DNA of 5,469 nucleotides, taken from positions 1-5,469 of the forward strand of contig DASUBV010000196.1 of assembly GCA_035763085.1 (NCBI GenBank), given 5' to 3'. The DNA comes from DASUBV01 sp035763085 (GTDB taxonomy: Bacteria > Actinomycetota > Actinomycetes > Streptosporangiales > Streptosporangiaceae). This document shows, piece after piece, positions 1 through 5,469 of the stretch (its first letter is position 1; every line of letters starts with the position of its first letter). The translations under genes and the position numbers were made by a program. The notes under the pieces were generated by a model. That model was not told the DNA's origin. It worked only from the letters and a program-made list of their open reading frames with translations, and made no database searches.

Positions 1-1313
1 GCGTCGATCGCGTCCACGACCTGGTGCACGACGCCGAGCATGGCGGCCTGGGCCAGGTCGGCGGCTGTGCTGGCGGGCGTCAGCCCGGTGATGTCCGCCG
101 CCGCGGCGGCATCCCAGTGCGGTGTGCCCAGCCCGAACAGCGCGGGCACGCACCACAGCCCGCCAGTCCCGCCTGTGCTGCAAGTCCCGCCAGTGCTGCC
201 ATTCCCGCCTGCGCTGCTCGTTCCGTCCGGGCTGCTCATCCCGCTCGTGCCGCCGGTCCCGCTGTTTCGGGTCCCGCCCGCGCTCCCGGTTCCGTCGGCA
301 TCGTCCCCCAGGCTGATCCCGGCCGCGGAGTCGGTGATAACGGGCCAGGCATCAGCGGCGAGCACGCCGATCTGCCGCAGCCAGGTGGTGACCCCGCCCG
401 CGTTGGGCACGAACCCCTCCAGCGCGTACGCGGTCTCGCCCGGCAGCCGCCACGCGCAGCTGGACACCACCCCGTCCGGCACCGCCGCCGGCGGCACTGT
501 CCCGGCATGGCACCACAGGAACGCGCCCGTGCCCAGGGTCAGCTTGGCGGTCCCGGCGCTCCAGCAGCGCTGGCCGAACAGGGCGGCCGGCTGGTCACCG
601 ATGCTGGCCCCGATGACCGCCCGGCCGCCGCAGGTCCCAGGATCGGTCACCGCCAGCCGCCCGGCCGTCGGCCCGATCTGCGGCAGCAGCACCGCGGGGA
701 TGCCGAACTCGGCCAGCAGCTCGTCCGACCAGGCACCGCCGGCCAGGCCGAACAGCATCGTCCGGGCGGCCATCGACGGCTCGGTGACGTGCACCGCTCC
801 CCCGCTCAGCTGCCAGGTCAGCCAGCTGCAGACATCACCGAAGGCGAGCTGCCCGGCCGCCGCGCGGCGCTGCCCGCCGGGGATCTCGTCCAACAGCCAG
901 CGCAGCTTGGCGGCGCTGAAGGCAGGTCCGAGGGGCAGGCCGGTCAGCGCCCGGATCCGGTCCTCGCGGCCCGCGGCCCGAAGCCGGTCACACTGGACAG
1001 CGGCCCGGCCGTCCCGCCAGCTGATCGCCGGGTACACGGCGGCGCCGGTGGCCCGGTCCCACACCACGAACGTCTCGGTCTGCGCGGCCAGCCCGATGGC
1101 GGCCACGCTGGCCCACCCCGCCCCGGCCAACTCGAGCGCTGCACTGATGCTGGCCAGCACGCTGGCCACGATCTCGGCCGGGTCGTGCTCGACCCGGCCG
1201 GGCGCCGGGTACGAGCTAGCCAGGGGCGCGCCGGCCATGGCCAGCGGACGCAGCCCGTCATCGAGCACGACGCACCGGCTGGATGAGCTGCCCTGGTCGA
1301 CGGCCAGCACCAC
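1..1313 (-). CDS. GlpK-like FGGY-family carbohydrate kinase, C-terminus cut by window edge
   Basis: An ATP-dependent sugar or polyol kinase of the FGGY family, closest in layout to glycerol kinase; 437 codons are visible. Residues are numbered from the GTG at 1313. The first phosphate-binding loop is DQGSSSSR (6-13), followed by PGRVEHDP (38-45), the GlpK-like VHVTEPSMAARTMLF (174-188), the catalytic GDQPAALFGQ (239-248), the ATP-site LGTG (260-263) and FGLGTPHWD (393-401). About 100 C-terminal residues lie off the left edge. Against E. coli GlpK, glycerol-binding Trp103, Asp245 and Gln246 are kept (W99, D240, Q241), as is Glu84 (E80), but Arg83 is Thr79 and Tyr135 is Ala131. The substrate is therefore probably not simple glycerol. 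A Gly/Ser/Thr hexapeptide repeat interrupts the second domain at about residues 339-385. The start is uncertain: GTG at 1313 is the first standard start after the preceding stop, but the only Shine-Dalgarno-like GGGG suits the in-frame ATC at 1325. Last gene of the operon seen here. The family call is firm; the substrate is unknown. Confidence 0.9.
   Translation of the reverse strand, partial: MVLAVDQGSSSSRCVVLDDGLRPLAMAGAPLASSYPAPGRVEHDPAEIVASVLASISAALELAGAGWASVAAIGLAAQTETFVVWDRATGAAVYPAISWRDGRAAVQCDRLRAAGREDRIRALTGLPLGPAFSAAKLRWLLDEIPGGQRRAAAGQLAFGDVCSWLTWQLSGGAVHVTEPSMAARTMLFGLAGGAWSDELLAEFGIPAVLLPQIGPTAGRLAVTDPGTCGGRAVIGASIGDQPAALFGQRCWSAGTAKLTLGTGAFLWCHAGTVPPAAVPDGVVSSCAWRLPGETAYALEGFVPNAGGVTTWLRQIGVLAADAWPVITDSAAGISLGDDADGTGSAGGTRNSGTGGTSGMSSPDGTSSAGGNGSTGGTCSTGGTGGLWCVPALFGLGTPHWDAAAAADITGLTPASTAADLAQAAMLGVVHQVVDAID
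165..290 (-). repeat. Seven degenerate 18-bp tandem repeats coding a Gly/Ser/Thr hexapeptide insertion
   Basis: Seven consecutive 18-base units lie in frame in the GlpK-like kinase: 165-182, 183-200, 201-218, 219-236, 237-254, 255-272 and 273-290. In protein order they read TGSAGG, TRNSGT, GGTSGM, SSPDGT, SSAGGN, GSTGGT and CSTGGT. The two units nearest the left edge differ at only 2 of 18 bases; the others are more diverged. The wider low-complexity stretch (159-299, about 47 residues) is 36/47 Gly, Ser or Thr. It sits just before the strand leading into FGLGTPHWD, where E. coli GlpK has only a short loop, so a solvent-exposed flexible loop is likely. Eight of the 42 repeat codons end in A or T (for example ACT, ACA, AAT, CGA), which is frequent for this gene. 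Confidence 0.85.
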
Positions 1314-1327
1314 GGGCGCGGTGATGG

Positions 1328-2098
1328 CTACCCCATGCCCTCGGACTGGGAGGTTCCAGGTGGGCGGCCCGCCTGGGCCGGCACTGTCCCGGCCGCATCC
1401 GTCCCGGGCACGCCCGCCCCGGCCACGTCCGCCCCGGCCGCGCGCAGCACCGCACGGATCTGGCCGCCGACCGACGGCCCGCCCGGCAGACGGCCCTCGA
1501 AGATCGCGCCGCCAATGGTGAAGCCCCATGCCCCGGCCTGGTCCAGCGCCTGGATCTGGGCCACGCTGGCGACCGAGCCGGCCGCGATCACCGGGCCGCT
1601 GGCGGCGTCCACCACGGCCCTGGTCAGCGCCGCCGCGTCGGCGTCCGGGTGCCGGTAGGCGAGCAGGTCGAGCCCGTACACGCCGTCCAGCGCCGTCATC
1701 TCGCGGGCGCTGGCGGCGATCTCGGCGATCTCGCCGTGCAGCACGCTCGGGTGGCCGACCACGGTGCCGGGGAACGGGCAGTACCGGGCGCCGCTGCCGT
1801 CGATGACCGGGAGCACATCGCGCGGGTTGGTGCCGCCGAGCAGCCAGTCGACGCCGATCTCGGCCGCCGCCGCGGCCGAGCGCAGCTCGTCCTCGCGGCT
1901 GGTCGACACCACCTCCAGCATGACCTCCAGGCCGTCATCGTGCGCCGCCGCGCAGACCTGCCGGAGCTGCGCGACCGGCACGCCGATGTCCTTGAAGCCG
2001 ACATAGCGCAGGCCGCAGTCGCGGATGGCGTCGTAGACCGCGAGGGGATCGTCCACGGTGCGGTCGTGGTGAGTGAGCATGAAGACGAACTCGATCAC
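1328..2098 (-). CDS. TIM-barrel-like protein of unproven function (HisA/NanE-like phosphate-binding fold)
   Basis: A 256-residue soluble protein that looks like a (beta/alpha)8 barrel. Beta-strand-like segments ending in polar residues recur: FVFMLTHHDR (4-13), YVGFKDIG (32-39), VMLEVVSTSREDE (59-71), WLLGGTN (85-91), YCPFPG (106-111), GLDLLAYRH (142-150), PVIAAGS (169-175) and GFTIGGAIFEG (192-202). The last two resemble the C-terminal phosphate-binding strands of HisA, TrpC and NanE barrels, so a phosphorylated substrate is likely. K36, E62, D144 and R149 are candidate catalytic residues by position only. From memory, relatives are often given unsupported names such as 4-hydroxythreonine-4-phosphate dehydrogenase; nothing here supports that, since PdxA motifs and length are absent. 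About 35 C-terminal residues (222-256) are Ala/Gly/Pro-rich and probably disordered. The GTG start overlaps the phosphatase stop by four bases and has a good Shine-Dalgarno sequence. An epimerase, isomerase or lyase role in the operon's pathway is inference. Confidence 0.85.
   Translation of the reverse strand: MIEFVFMLTHHDRTVDDPLAVYDAIRDCGLRYVGFKDIGVPVAQLRQVCAAAHDDGLEVMLEVVSTSREDELRSAAAAAEIGVDWLLGGTNPRDVLPVIDGSGARYCPFPGTVVGHPSVLHGEIAEIAASAREMTALDGVYGLDLLAYRHPDADAAALTRAVVDAASGPVIAAGSVASVAQIQALDQAGAWGFTIGGAIFEGRLPGGPSVGGQIRAVLRAAGADVAGAGVPGTDAAGTVPAQAGRPPGTSQSEGMG
1331..1334 (-). promoter_or_regulatory. Possible ribosome binding site for the GlpK-like kinase, awkwardly placed
   Basis: GGGG, part of ATGGGGTAG at the end of the barrel gene, is the only purine-rich site close by. 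It is 17 bases from the GTG at 1313, which is too far, but five bases from an in-frame ATC at 1325-1323. Starting there would give a normal-length N-terminus (TAPVVLAVDQG). Confidence 0.35.
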
Positions 2099-2958
2099 GC
2101 GGTACTCCCTTTCTCTGGCCCGGCGCGCGCTCCGGCGGGCAGCAGCTGTCCGATCCCCTCGATCACGTAGTCCGGCCGCACCCCGGCGCCGGCCAGCTCG
2201 CCGGCACTGGTCGCGCCGGACAGCACCAGAATGCTGGCCATGCCGAGCGAGCGACTCAGCCCGATGTCGGTCAGGACGCGGTCGCCCACCACCGCCGTGT
2301 CAGCGGCCGGGGTGGCCAGCCGGCGCAGCAGCTCGGCGGCCATGTGCTGACCGGGCTTGCCCAGCACGGCCTCGGCCCTTGCCCCGGTGCACGCCTCGAT
2401 GGCGGCCAGCATCGCGGCGCAGTCCGGCAGGCCGCCGTCCGGCGTCGGGCAGAACGGGTCGGGGTTGGTCGCCACGATGACCGCGCCGTGCAGCCGGACC
2501 GCACGGTAGGCGGCCAGCAGCTTGACGTAGCTGAAGGTCCGGTCGAAGGAGACGACCACCACGCCGGCCGCGGCCGGGTCGGCGGTGACGGCGATGCCCG
2601 CCTCGGCCAGCGTGGTGTCGACCAGCGACTCGGCCACGGTGAGCACGGCGGCACCGGGATGATGCTCCTGCAGGTAGGCGGTCAGCACGCCGAGCGGGGT
2701 GACCACCTCCCGCTCGTGCGCGGGCACGCCCAGGCCCGAGAGGCGCGTGGCGTAGCTGGCCGCCGAGCGCAGCGGGTTGTTGGTCAGGAACACCACGGCC
2801 GCTCCGGCGGCGCGGATCCCGGCCACCGCCCGCGCGGCGCCGGGCAGCAGCTCGTCACCGAGGTACACGGTGCCGTCCAGGTCCAGCGCGTACCCCCCGA
2901 ACAGCCGCGGCGGCCTGCGGATCGGGCTGGCCGGCGCCTCCTGGCTGGCTGCAGTCAT
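2095..2958 (-). CDS. HAD-IIA subfamily phosphatase (NagD/AraL-like)
   Basis: A 287-residue cytoplasmic, probably Mg2+-dependent phosphatase of the HAD superfamily, subclass IIA. All four HAD motifs are visible: motif I LDLDGT with nucleophile D26 and acid/base D28; motif II FLTNN with T59; motif III GKP with K201; and motif IV VVGDRVLTDI with D226 and D231. The C2a cap lies between motifs II and III (about 85-195) and includes VVSFDRTFSY (135-144) and ATNPDPFCPTPDGGLP (163-178), both typical of NagD-type enzymes. Length matches the family, with a short Pro/Arg-rich leader before the first strand. The ATG overlaps the dehydrogenase stop (ATGA); its Shine-Dalgarno is weak (GGCAGG, six bases upstream), suggesting reinitiation from the upstream gene. 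Family members hydrolyse sugar phosphates and other small phosphate esters. The neighbouring AraM-type gene recalls B. subtilis AraL, a sugar phosphatase, but the substrate here cannot be read from sequence. Confidence 0.93.
   Translation of the reverse strand: MTAASQEAPASPIRRPPRLFGGYALDLDGTVYLGDELLPGAARAVAGIRAAGAAVVFLTNNPLRSAASYATRLSGLGVPAHEREVVTPLGVLTAYLQEHHPGAAVLTVAESLVDTTLAEAGIAVTADPAAAGVVVVSFDRTFSYVKLLAAYRAVRLHGAVIVATNPDPFCPTPDGGLPDCAAMLAAIEACTGARAEAVLGKPGQHMAAELLRRLATPAADTAVVGDRVLTDIGLSRSLGMASILVLSGATSAGELAGAGVRPDYVIEGIGQLLPAGARAGPEKGSTA
2105..2110 (-). promoter_or_regulatory. Ribosome binding site for the TIM-barrel gene
   Basis: AGGGAG on the minus strand, six bases before the GTG at 2098 and within the final codons of the phosphatase gene. 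It supports GTG as a real start at the GTGA overlap. Confidence 0.75.
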
Positions 2959-4499
2959 GGCTGGCCTGCCGCCGCGGCGCCGGCCATGACCTCATCGATG
3001 GCCGCGTCGTCCCAGCTGCCGGTCAGCATGGCGAGATCGGCCACGCCGAACCGCTGGCGCATCAGCGCGCAGCCGGCCACCGCCCAGCGGGCGCGGGAGT
3101 CGCTGACCGGCTCGGGCAGCTCGCCGAAGGTGGCGGGCAGGCCGGCCGACCGCAGCGCCGCCGCCACCTGGCCGGGCCCGGCCAGCAGGGAGTCCAGCAC
3201 CTTCTCGTGCTCGGCCCAGGAGCGGCGCAGCCCGGCCAGCGGATCGCGGCCGACCGCCGTGATCCAGCTCAGCTTCTGCGCGTAGTCACGGAAGCACTCG
3301 GCGGCCATCGCGCCGGAGGGATCGATATCCGCGAACGCACCGGCGATGGCGTCCCGTGCAGCGTCGGGGTCGGGCAGTCGGGCCGGGCGGTCCAGCGCCC
3401 CGGCGGCGATCCGCTGCCGGACATGAGCCCAGGTGGCCGCCGCGACCACGCTGGCCGCCCCGACCTGAGTCCCGTGGAAGCTGGCCGGCTCGCCGCGGGC
3501 ATCGGCCGACATCTCCAGCAGGTGGCTGATGGCGTGCTCCATGCCTGACGCCGGCGCCGTGGCTCCGGCCACGCCCATGGCGATGCCCGACAAGGTCAGG
3601 ATGCGGGCCAGCTCGGCCAGCGCGGCTGTATTGCCCGGCGAGCTGGCGGGATGCCCGTGAGGCGCCGTCTTCCCTCCTCGCGGGCTCGTCGGTCCAGACG
3701 GCCCCGGCACCCCGCCGGCTCGCTGCGGGCTGGCCAGGTCAGTGGCCAGCTCCAGCAAGCGGGCGCCGTGCGGGCGGGTGAGCGCGGTGACAGCCGGATG
3801 GTAGGGCGGATCCGCGCCGGGCGGCGCGCCCGGCCCGGTGTGCAGCGCCGAGGCCAGGTACCAGTCGGCCGGGGCGGTGAACATCGCCATCATGTCGCCG
3901 GCGCCAGCCCGGCTGAGGTCGGGCGGCGCGCCGGCCAGCACGGCCGGGTCGATCAGCAGCGTGTCCGGCCACCGGGTCTTCGTGGTGCGCTTCACGCCGT
4001 CGCGCAGCAACACCGACAGCGGGTCGGCGTAGCCGTTGACGCTGGTCGCGGTCTGCACGACGACCAGCGGGGTGCCCGCCGGGGCGGCAGCCTTGCCGAT
4101 GTCGGTGACGGTGCCCGAGCCCACGCTCACGACGCAGCCAGCCCCGGCGACGGCCTCCGCTGCGGCTGCCACCGTGGTCTCATCGGCGTGCACGTCGGCG
4201 CCGAGGCTGACCCACCGCACGGGCTGCCGGGCGCGCAGCGCGGACTCGACCACCGAGCGCAGCTCCCGCCCGCCGGCGGCCAGCATCGGCGTATCGGCGG
4301 CCAGCACGACCACTCCGGCGTCCGGGGCGGACTTCGCGCCGGTCAGACGCGAGATCACGTCGGGAAGCTGATCCAGCGCGTCATCGCCCTCAATAACCTC
4401 ACGCAGCCCCAGCGGCCGCAGCCGCCCGGCACCGGGCGCCACGGCCAGCATCTCCCGCAGCCCGGCCAGGCTAAGCGGACCTACGCCACTGCTGGTCAT
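2955..4499 (-). CDS. sn-glycerol-1-phosphate dehydrogenase / AraM family dehydrogenase
   Basis: A 514-residue NAD(P)-dependent, metal-requiring dehydrogenase of the AraM/EgsA branch of the iron-alcohol-dehydrogenase-like superfamily. Characterised members reduce dihydroxyacetone phosphate to sn-glycerol-1-phosphate. The nucleotide loop is VGSGTVTDIGK (126-136). It is followed by QTATSVNGYADPLSVL (149-164), AGAGDMMA (198-205) with expected metal ligand D202, and EHAISH (321-326) and FHGTQVG (341-347) with expected metal ligands H322 and H342. The C-terminal helical region ends in MRQRFGVADLAMLTG, typical of the family. The protein is about 100 residues longer than B. subtilis AraM. Part of this is a Pro/Gly/Ser-rich insertion at about 257-292, before the metal-binding helices. 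The ATG at 4499 is chosen because it overlaps the kinase stop (ATGA) and has GAGGGAG seven bases upstream; the frame stays open further upstream only by running inside the kinase gene. The family is secure; glycerol-1-phosphate as substrate is less so, given the sugar-kinase context. Confidence 0.92.
   Translation of the reverse strand: MTSSGVGPLSLAGLREMLAVAPGAGRLRPLGLREVIEGDDALDQLPDVISRLTGAKSAPDAGVVVLAADTPMLAAGGRELRSVVESALRARQPVRWVSLGADVHADETTVAAAAEAVAGAGCVVSVGSGTVTDIGKAAAPAGTPLVVVQTATSVNGYADPLSVLLRDGVKRTTKTRWPDTLLIDPAVLAGAPPDLSRAGAGDMMAMFTAPADWYLASALHTGPGAPPGADPPYHPAVTALTRPHGARLLELATDLASPQRAGGVPGPSGPTSPRGGKTAPHGHPASSPGNTAALAELARILTLSGIAMGVAGATAPASGMEHAISHLLEMSADARGEPASFHGTQVGAASVVAAATWAHVRQRIAAGALDRPARLPDPDAARDAIAGAFADIDPSGAMAAECFRDYAQKLSWITAVGRDPLAGLRRSWAEHEKVLDSLLAGPGQVAAALRSAGLPATFGELPEPVSDSRARWAVAGCALMRQRFGVADLAMLTGSWDDAAIDEVMAGAAAAGQP
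3624..3731 (-). other. Pro/Gly/Ser-rich in-frame insertion in the AraM-type dehydrogenase
   Basis: Residues 257-292 of the dehydrogenase form a low-complexity, probably unstructured stretch, beginning SPQRAGGVPG and ending ASSPGNTA. It lies between the helix LLELATDLA and the helix ALAELARILTLSG, which precedes the metal ligands. The reading frame and the conserved sequence on both sides are intact, so it is an insertion and not a frameshift. About nine of its 36 codons end in A or T (TCT, GGA, CGA, CCT, CAT, AAT, ACA), more than in the flanking gene. A surface loop is likely; its function is unknown. Confidence 0.7.
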
Positions 4500-5469
4500 G
4501 CCAGGGCTCCCTCGGCGCCGTCGTAGAGCGCGCGGTACTGGCCGTACCGCTCGGCGTAGACCGCGCTGCTCGCCGGATCCGGGTGGTAGGCGCGCGGGTC
4601 CAGCGTCACGGTCCTGGCCACGGCGTCCTCGGCATCGGCGAACACCCCCGCAGCCAGGCCGGCCAGCACCGCGGCGCCGAGCGCGGTCGGCTCGGGAGCT
4701 AGCACCCGGCGCACTGTCCGGCCGGTGACGTCCGCCTTGACCTGCAGCCACAGCTCGCTGCGCCCGCCGCCCCCGACGACCCGGATCTCCGGGCCGGCCA
4801 GACCCAGCGCGTCCAGCCGGCCGACCACGTCGCGCAGCGCGAACGTACAGCCCTCCAGCACCGCCCGGGCCAGGTGCCGGCGGTCATGGTTCATGGCCAG
4901 CCCGGCGAACACGCCGCGCATCCGGTCGTTCCAGCGCGGCACGGTGGCCCCGGACAGCGCCGGGACGAACAGCACCCCGTCGGCGCCGGCCGGCGCGGCC
5001 GCCGCGAGCGAGAACAGTCCGGTCTGGTCGGTGCCGAGCACCGACTCCGCGCACCACAGCGTGCAGCCGCCGGAGACGAATCCGGGGTTCTCCACCAGCA
5101 GCAGGCCGGTGATCGCGTGCGCGTGCGTCTCCACGACGTGCTCGGGGTCAAAGACCGCGGCCGGCGCGGTCACCGCCACCGGCTCGGCCGTCCCCGACAC
5201 GTCGGCGACCAGCCCGGCCGTGGTGGCCCCGGCGCCGATGCAGGCACCGTGCTCATCCCCGGTCCCGACCACCACCGCGCAGTCGCGGCTGAGCCCCAGC
5301 GCCCGGGCGGCATGCGGAGTCAGAGTCCCGGCCACCTCGGCCGAGGGCCTGATGACGGCCAGCACGTCCGGGTCCAGCCCGGCCGCCGTCATCATGGCCT
5401 CGTCCCAGGTGCCGGTGCTCACGTCATACAGCAGGGTGGACGAGGCGTTGGCGTGATCCTGGGCCAGCA
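4496..5469 (-). CDS. Xylulokinase-like FGGY carbohydrate kinase, N-terminus beyond window edge
   Basis: The C-terminal 323 residues of an ATP-dependent FGGY-family sugar kinase, closer to xylulokinases than to GlpK. The frame is open to the right edge. The first visible residues include DHANASSTLLYDVSTGTWD, the family's mid-protein signature, so the gene clearly starts outside and the GTG at 5422 is internal. Next comes GTGDEHGACIGAG, with the probable catalytic Asp coded at 5255-5257, then ADVSGTAEPVAV (ATP-site Ser/Gly/Thr loop), LFVPALSGATVPRWN, ARAVLEGCTFALRD, and the C-terminal VVGGGGRSELWLQVKADV followed by PEPTALGAAVLAGLAAG, the FGGY_C nucleotide-binding signature. The sugar-contacting N-terminal domain is missing here, so the substrate cannot be judged. 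It is the first gene of the operon seen here and shares a 4-base ATGA overlap with the dehydrogenase. It is a different subfamily from the kinase at the other end, so the two are not a recent duplication. Confidence 0.92.
   Translation of the reverse strand, partial: LAQDHANASSTLLYDVSTGTWDEAMMTAAGLDPDVLAVIRPSAEVAGTLTPHAARALGLSRDCAVVVGTGDEHGACIGAGATTAGLVADVSGTAEPVAVTAPAAVFDPEHVVETHAHAITGLLLVENPGFVSGGCTLWCAESVLGTDQTGLFSLAAAAPAGADGVLFVPALSGATVPRWNDRMRGVFAGLAMNHDRRHLARAVLEGCTFALRDVVGRLDALGLAGPEIRVVGGGGRSELWLQVKADVTGRTVRRVLAPEPTALGAAVLAGLAAGVFADAEDAVARTVTLDPRAYHPDPASSAVYAERYGQYRALYDGAEGALA
4507..4513 (-). promoter_or_regulatory. Ribosome binding site for the AraM-type dehydrogenase
   Basis: GAGGGAG on the minus strand, seven bases before the ATG at 4499 and inside the last codons of the upstream kinase. 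It fixes the dehydrogenase start and rejects the longer open frame. Confidence 0.75.

Noticed and set aside
1..1313. A frameshifted or broken kinase, suspected because low-complexity sequence interrupts it
   Set aside because: Reading the minus strand codon by codon from 1313 to the left edge gives no stop and keeps GlpK-like motifs on both sides of the insertion.
492..1393. A 15-base direct repeat (cggcactgtcccggc) near 492-506 and 1379-1393
   Set aside because: Both copies are within coding sequence reading Ala-Gly-Thr-Val-Pro, and in DNA this GC-rich one such match in 5 kb is close to chance.
40..1521. A long plus-strand open frame of 493 codons opposite the GlpK-like kinase
   Set aside because: It is the antisense shadow of a high-GC gene. 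The translation is Pro/Ala/Ser/Arg-rich with no family motifs, while the opposite strand gives a motif-complete FGGY kinase.
1328..2098. The idea that the barrel is PcrB/GGGP synthase, using glycerol-1-phosphate from the AraM-type enzyme to build archaeal-type ether lipid precursors
   Set aside because: The pairing is tempting, but I cannot see the PcrB-type substrate motifs, and the sugar-kinase context fits carbohydrate chemistry better. A profile search against PcrB would settle it.
2344..3285. A plus-strand open frame of 313 codons spanning the phosphatase/dehydrogenase junction
   Set aside because: It lies antisense to two motif-rich coupled genes, has Gly/Arg/His-rich low-complexity translation and shows no domain.
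3651..4526. A plus-strand open frame of 291 codons opposite the dehydrogenase
   Set aside because: Same shadow pattern; no recognisable domain, and it runs against conserved AraM motifs on the other strand.
4500..4751. An 84-codon upstream extension of the dehydrogenase frame
   Set aside because: It lies entirely inside the FGGY_C region of the preceding kinase, its translation is Arg/Gly-rich shadow sequence, and a good Shine-Dalgarno with an ATGA overlap supports the start at 4499.

Overview
The window reads as very GC-rich actinobacterial (Actinomycetota) DNA. G/C-ending codons dominate, the proteins are rich in Ala, Gly, Arg and Val, and GTG starts appear to be used. I cannot name a genus. 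Essentially every base lies in one block of five genes, all on the minus strand, transcribed from the right edge towards the left. No RNA gene, insertion sequence, CRISPR array or factor-independent terminator was seen. The promoter must lie beyond the right edge, because the first gene is already open there.

In transcription order the block is: (1) the C-terminal two thirds of a xylulokinase-like FGGY carbohydrate kinase (5469-4496, start outside the window); (2) a dehydrogenase of the sn-glycerol-1-phosphate dehydrogenase / AraM family (4499-2955); (3) a HAD-IIA phosphatase of the NagD/AraL type (2958-2095); (4) a small TIM-barrel-like protein of unproven function (2098-1328); (5) a second, GlpK-like FGGY kinase (about 1313 to the left edge, C-terminus missing). 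The first four genes are chained by 4-base ATGA or GTGA stop/start overlaps. The fifth follows after at most 14 bases. This is a single operon with translational coupling.

Together the genes look like a sugar or polyol pathway. Two different kinases would phosphorylate substrates, an NAD(P)-dependent AraM-type enzyme would interconvert a phosphorylated alcohol and ketone, a HAD phosphatase would remove or recycle phosphate esters, and the barrel protein would carry out an isomerase-, epimerase- or lyase-like step. The side-by-side phosphatase and AraM-type dehydrogenase recall araL-araM in the Bacillus subtilis arabinose operon, but no arabinose isomerase or epimerase is visible here. The substrate is unknown. 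The GlpK-like kinase has lost two of the residues that bind glycerol in E. coli GlpK, so plain glycerol is not a safe guess.

Two of the enzymes carry low-complexity insertions inside otherwise well-conserved domains: a Gly/Ser/Thr hexapeptide tandem repeat in the GlpK-like kinase and a Pro/Gly/Ser-rich loop in the dehydrogenase. Both use more A/T-ending codons than their surroundings. The barrel protein ends in a similar disordered-looking tail.
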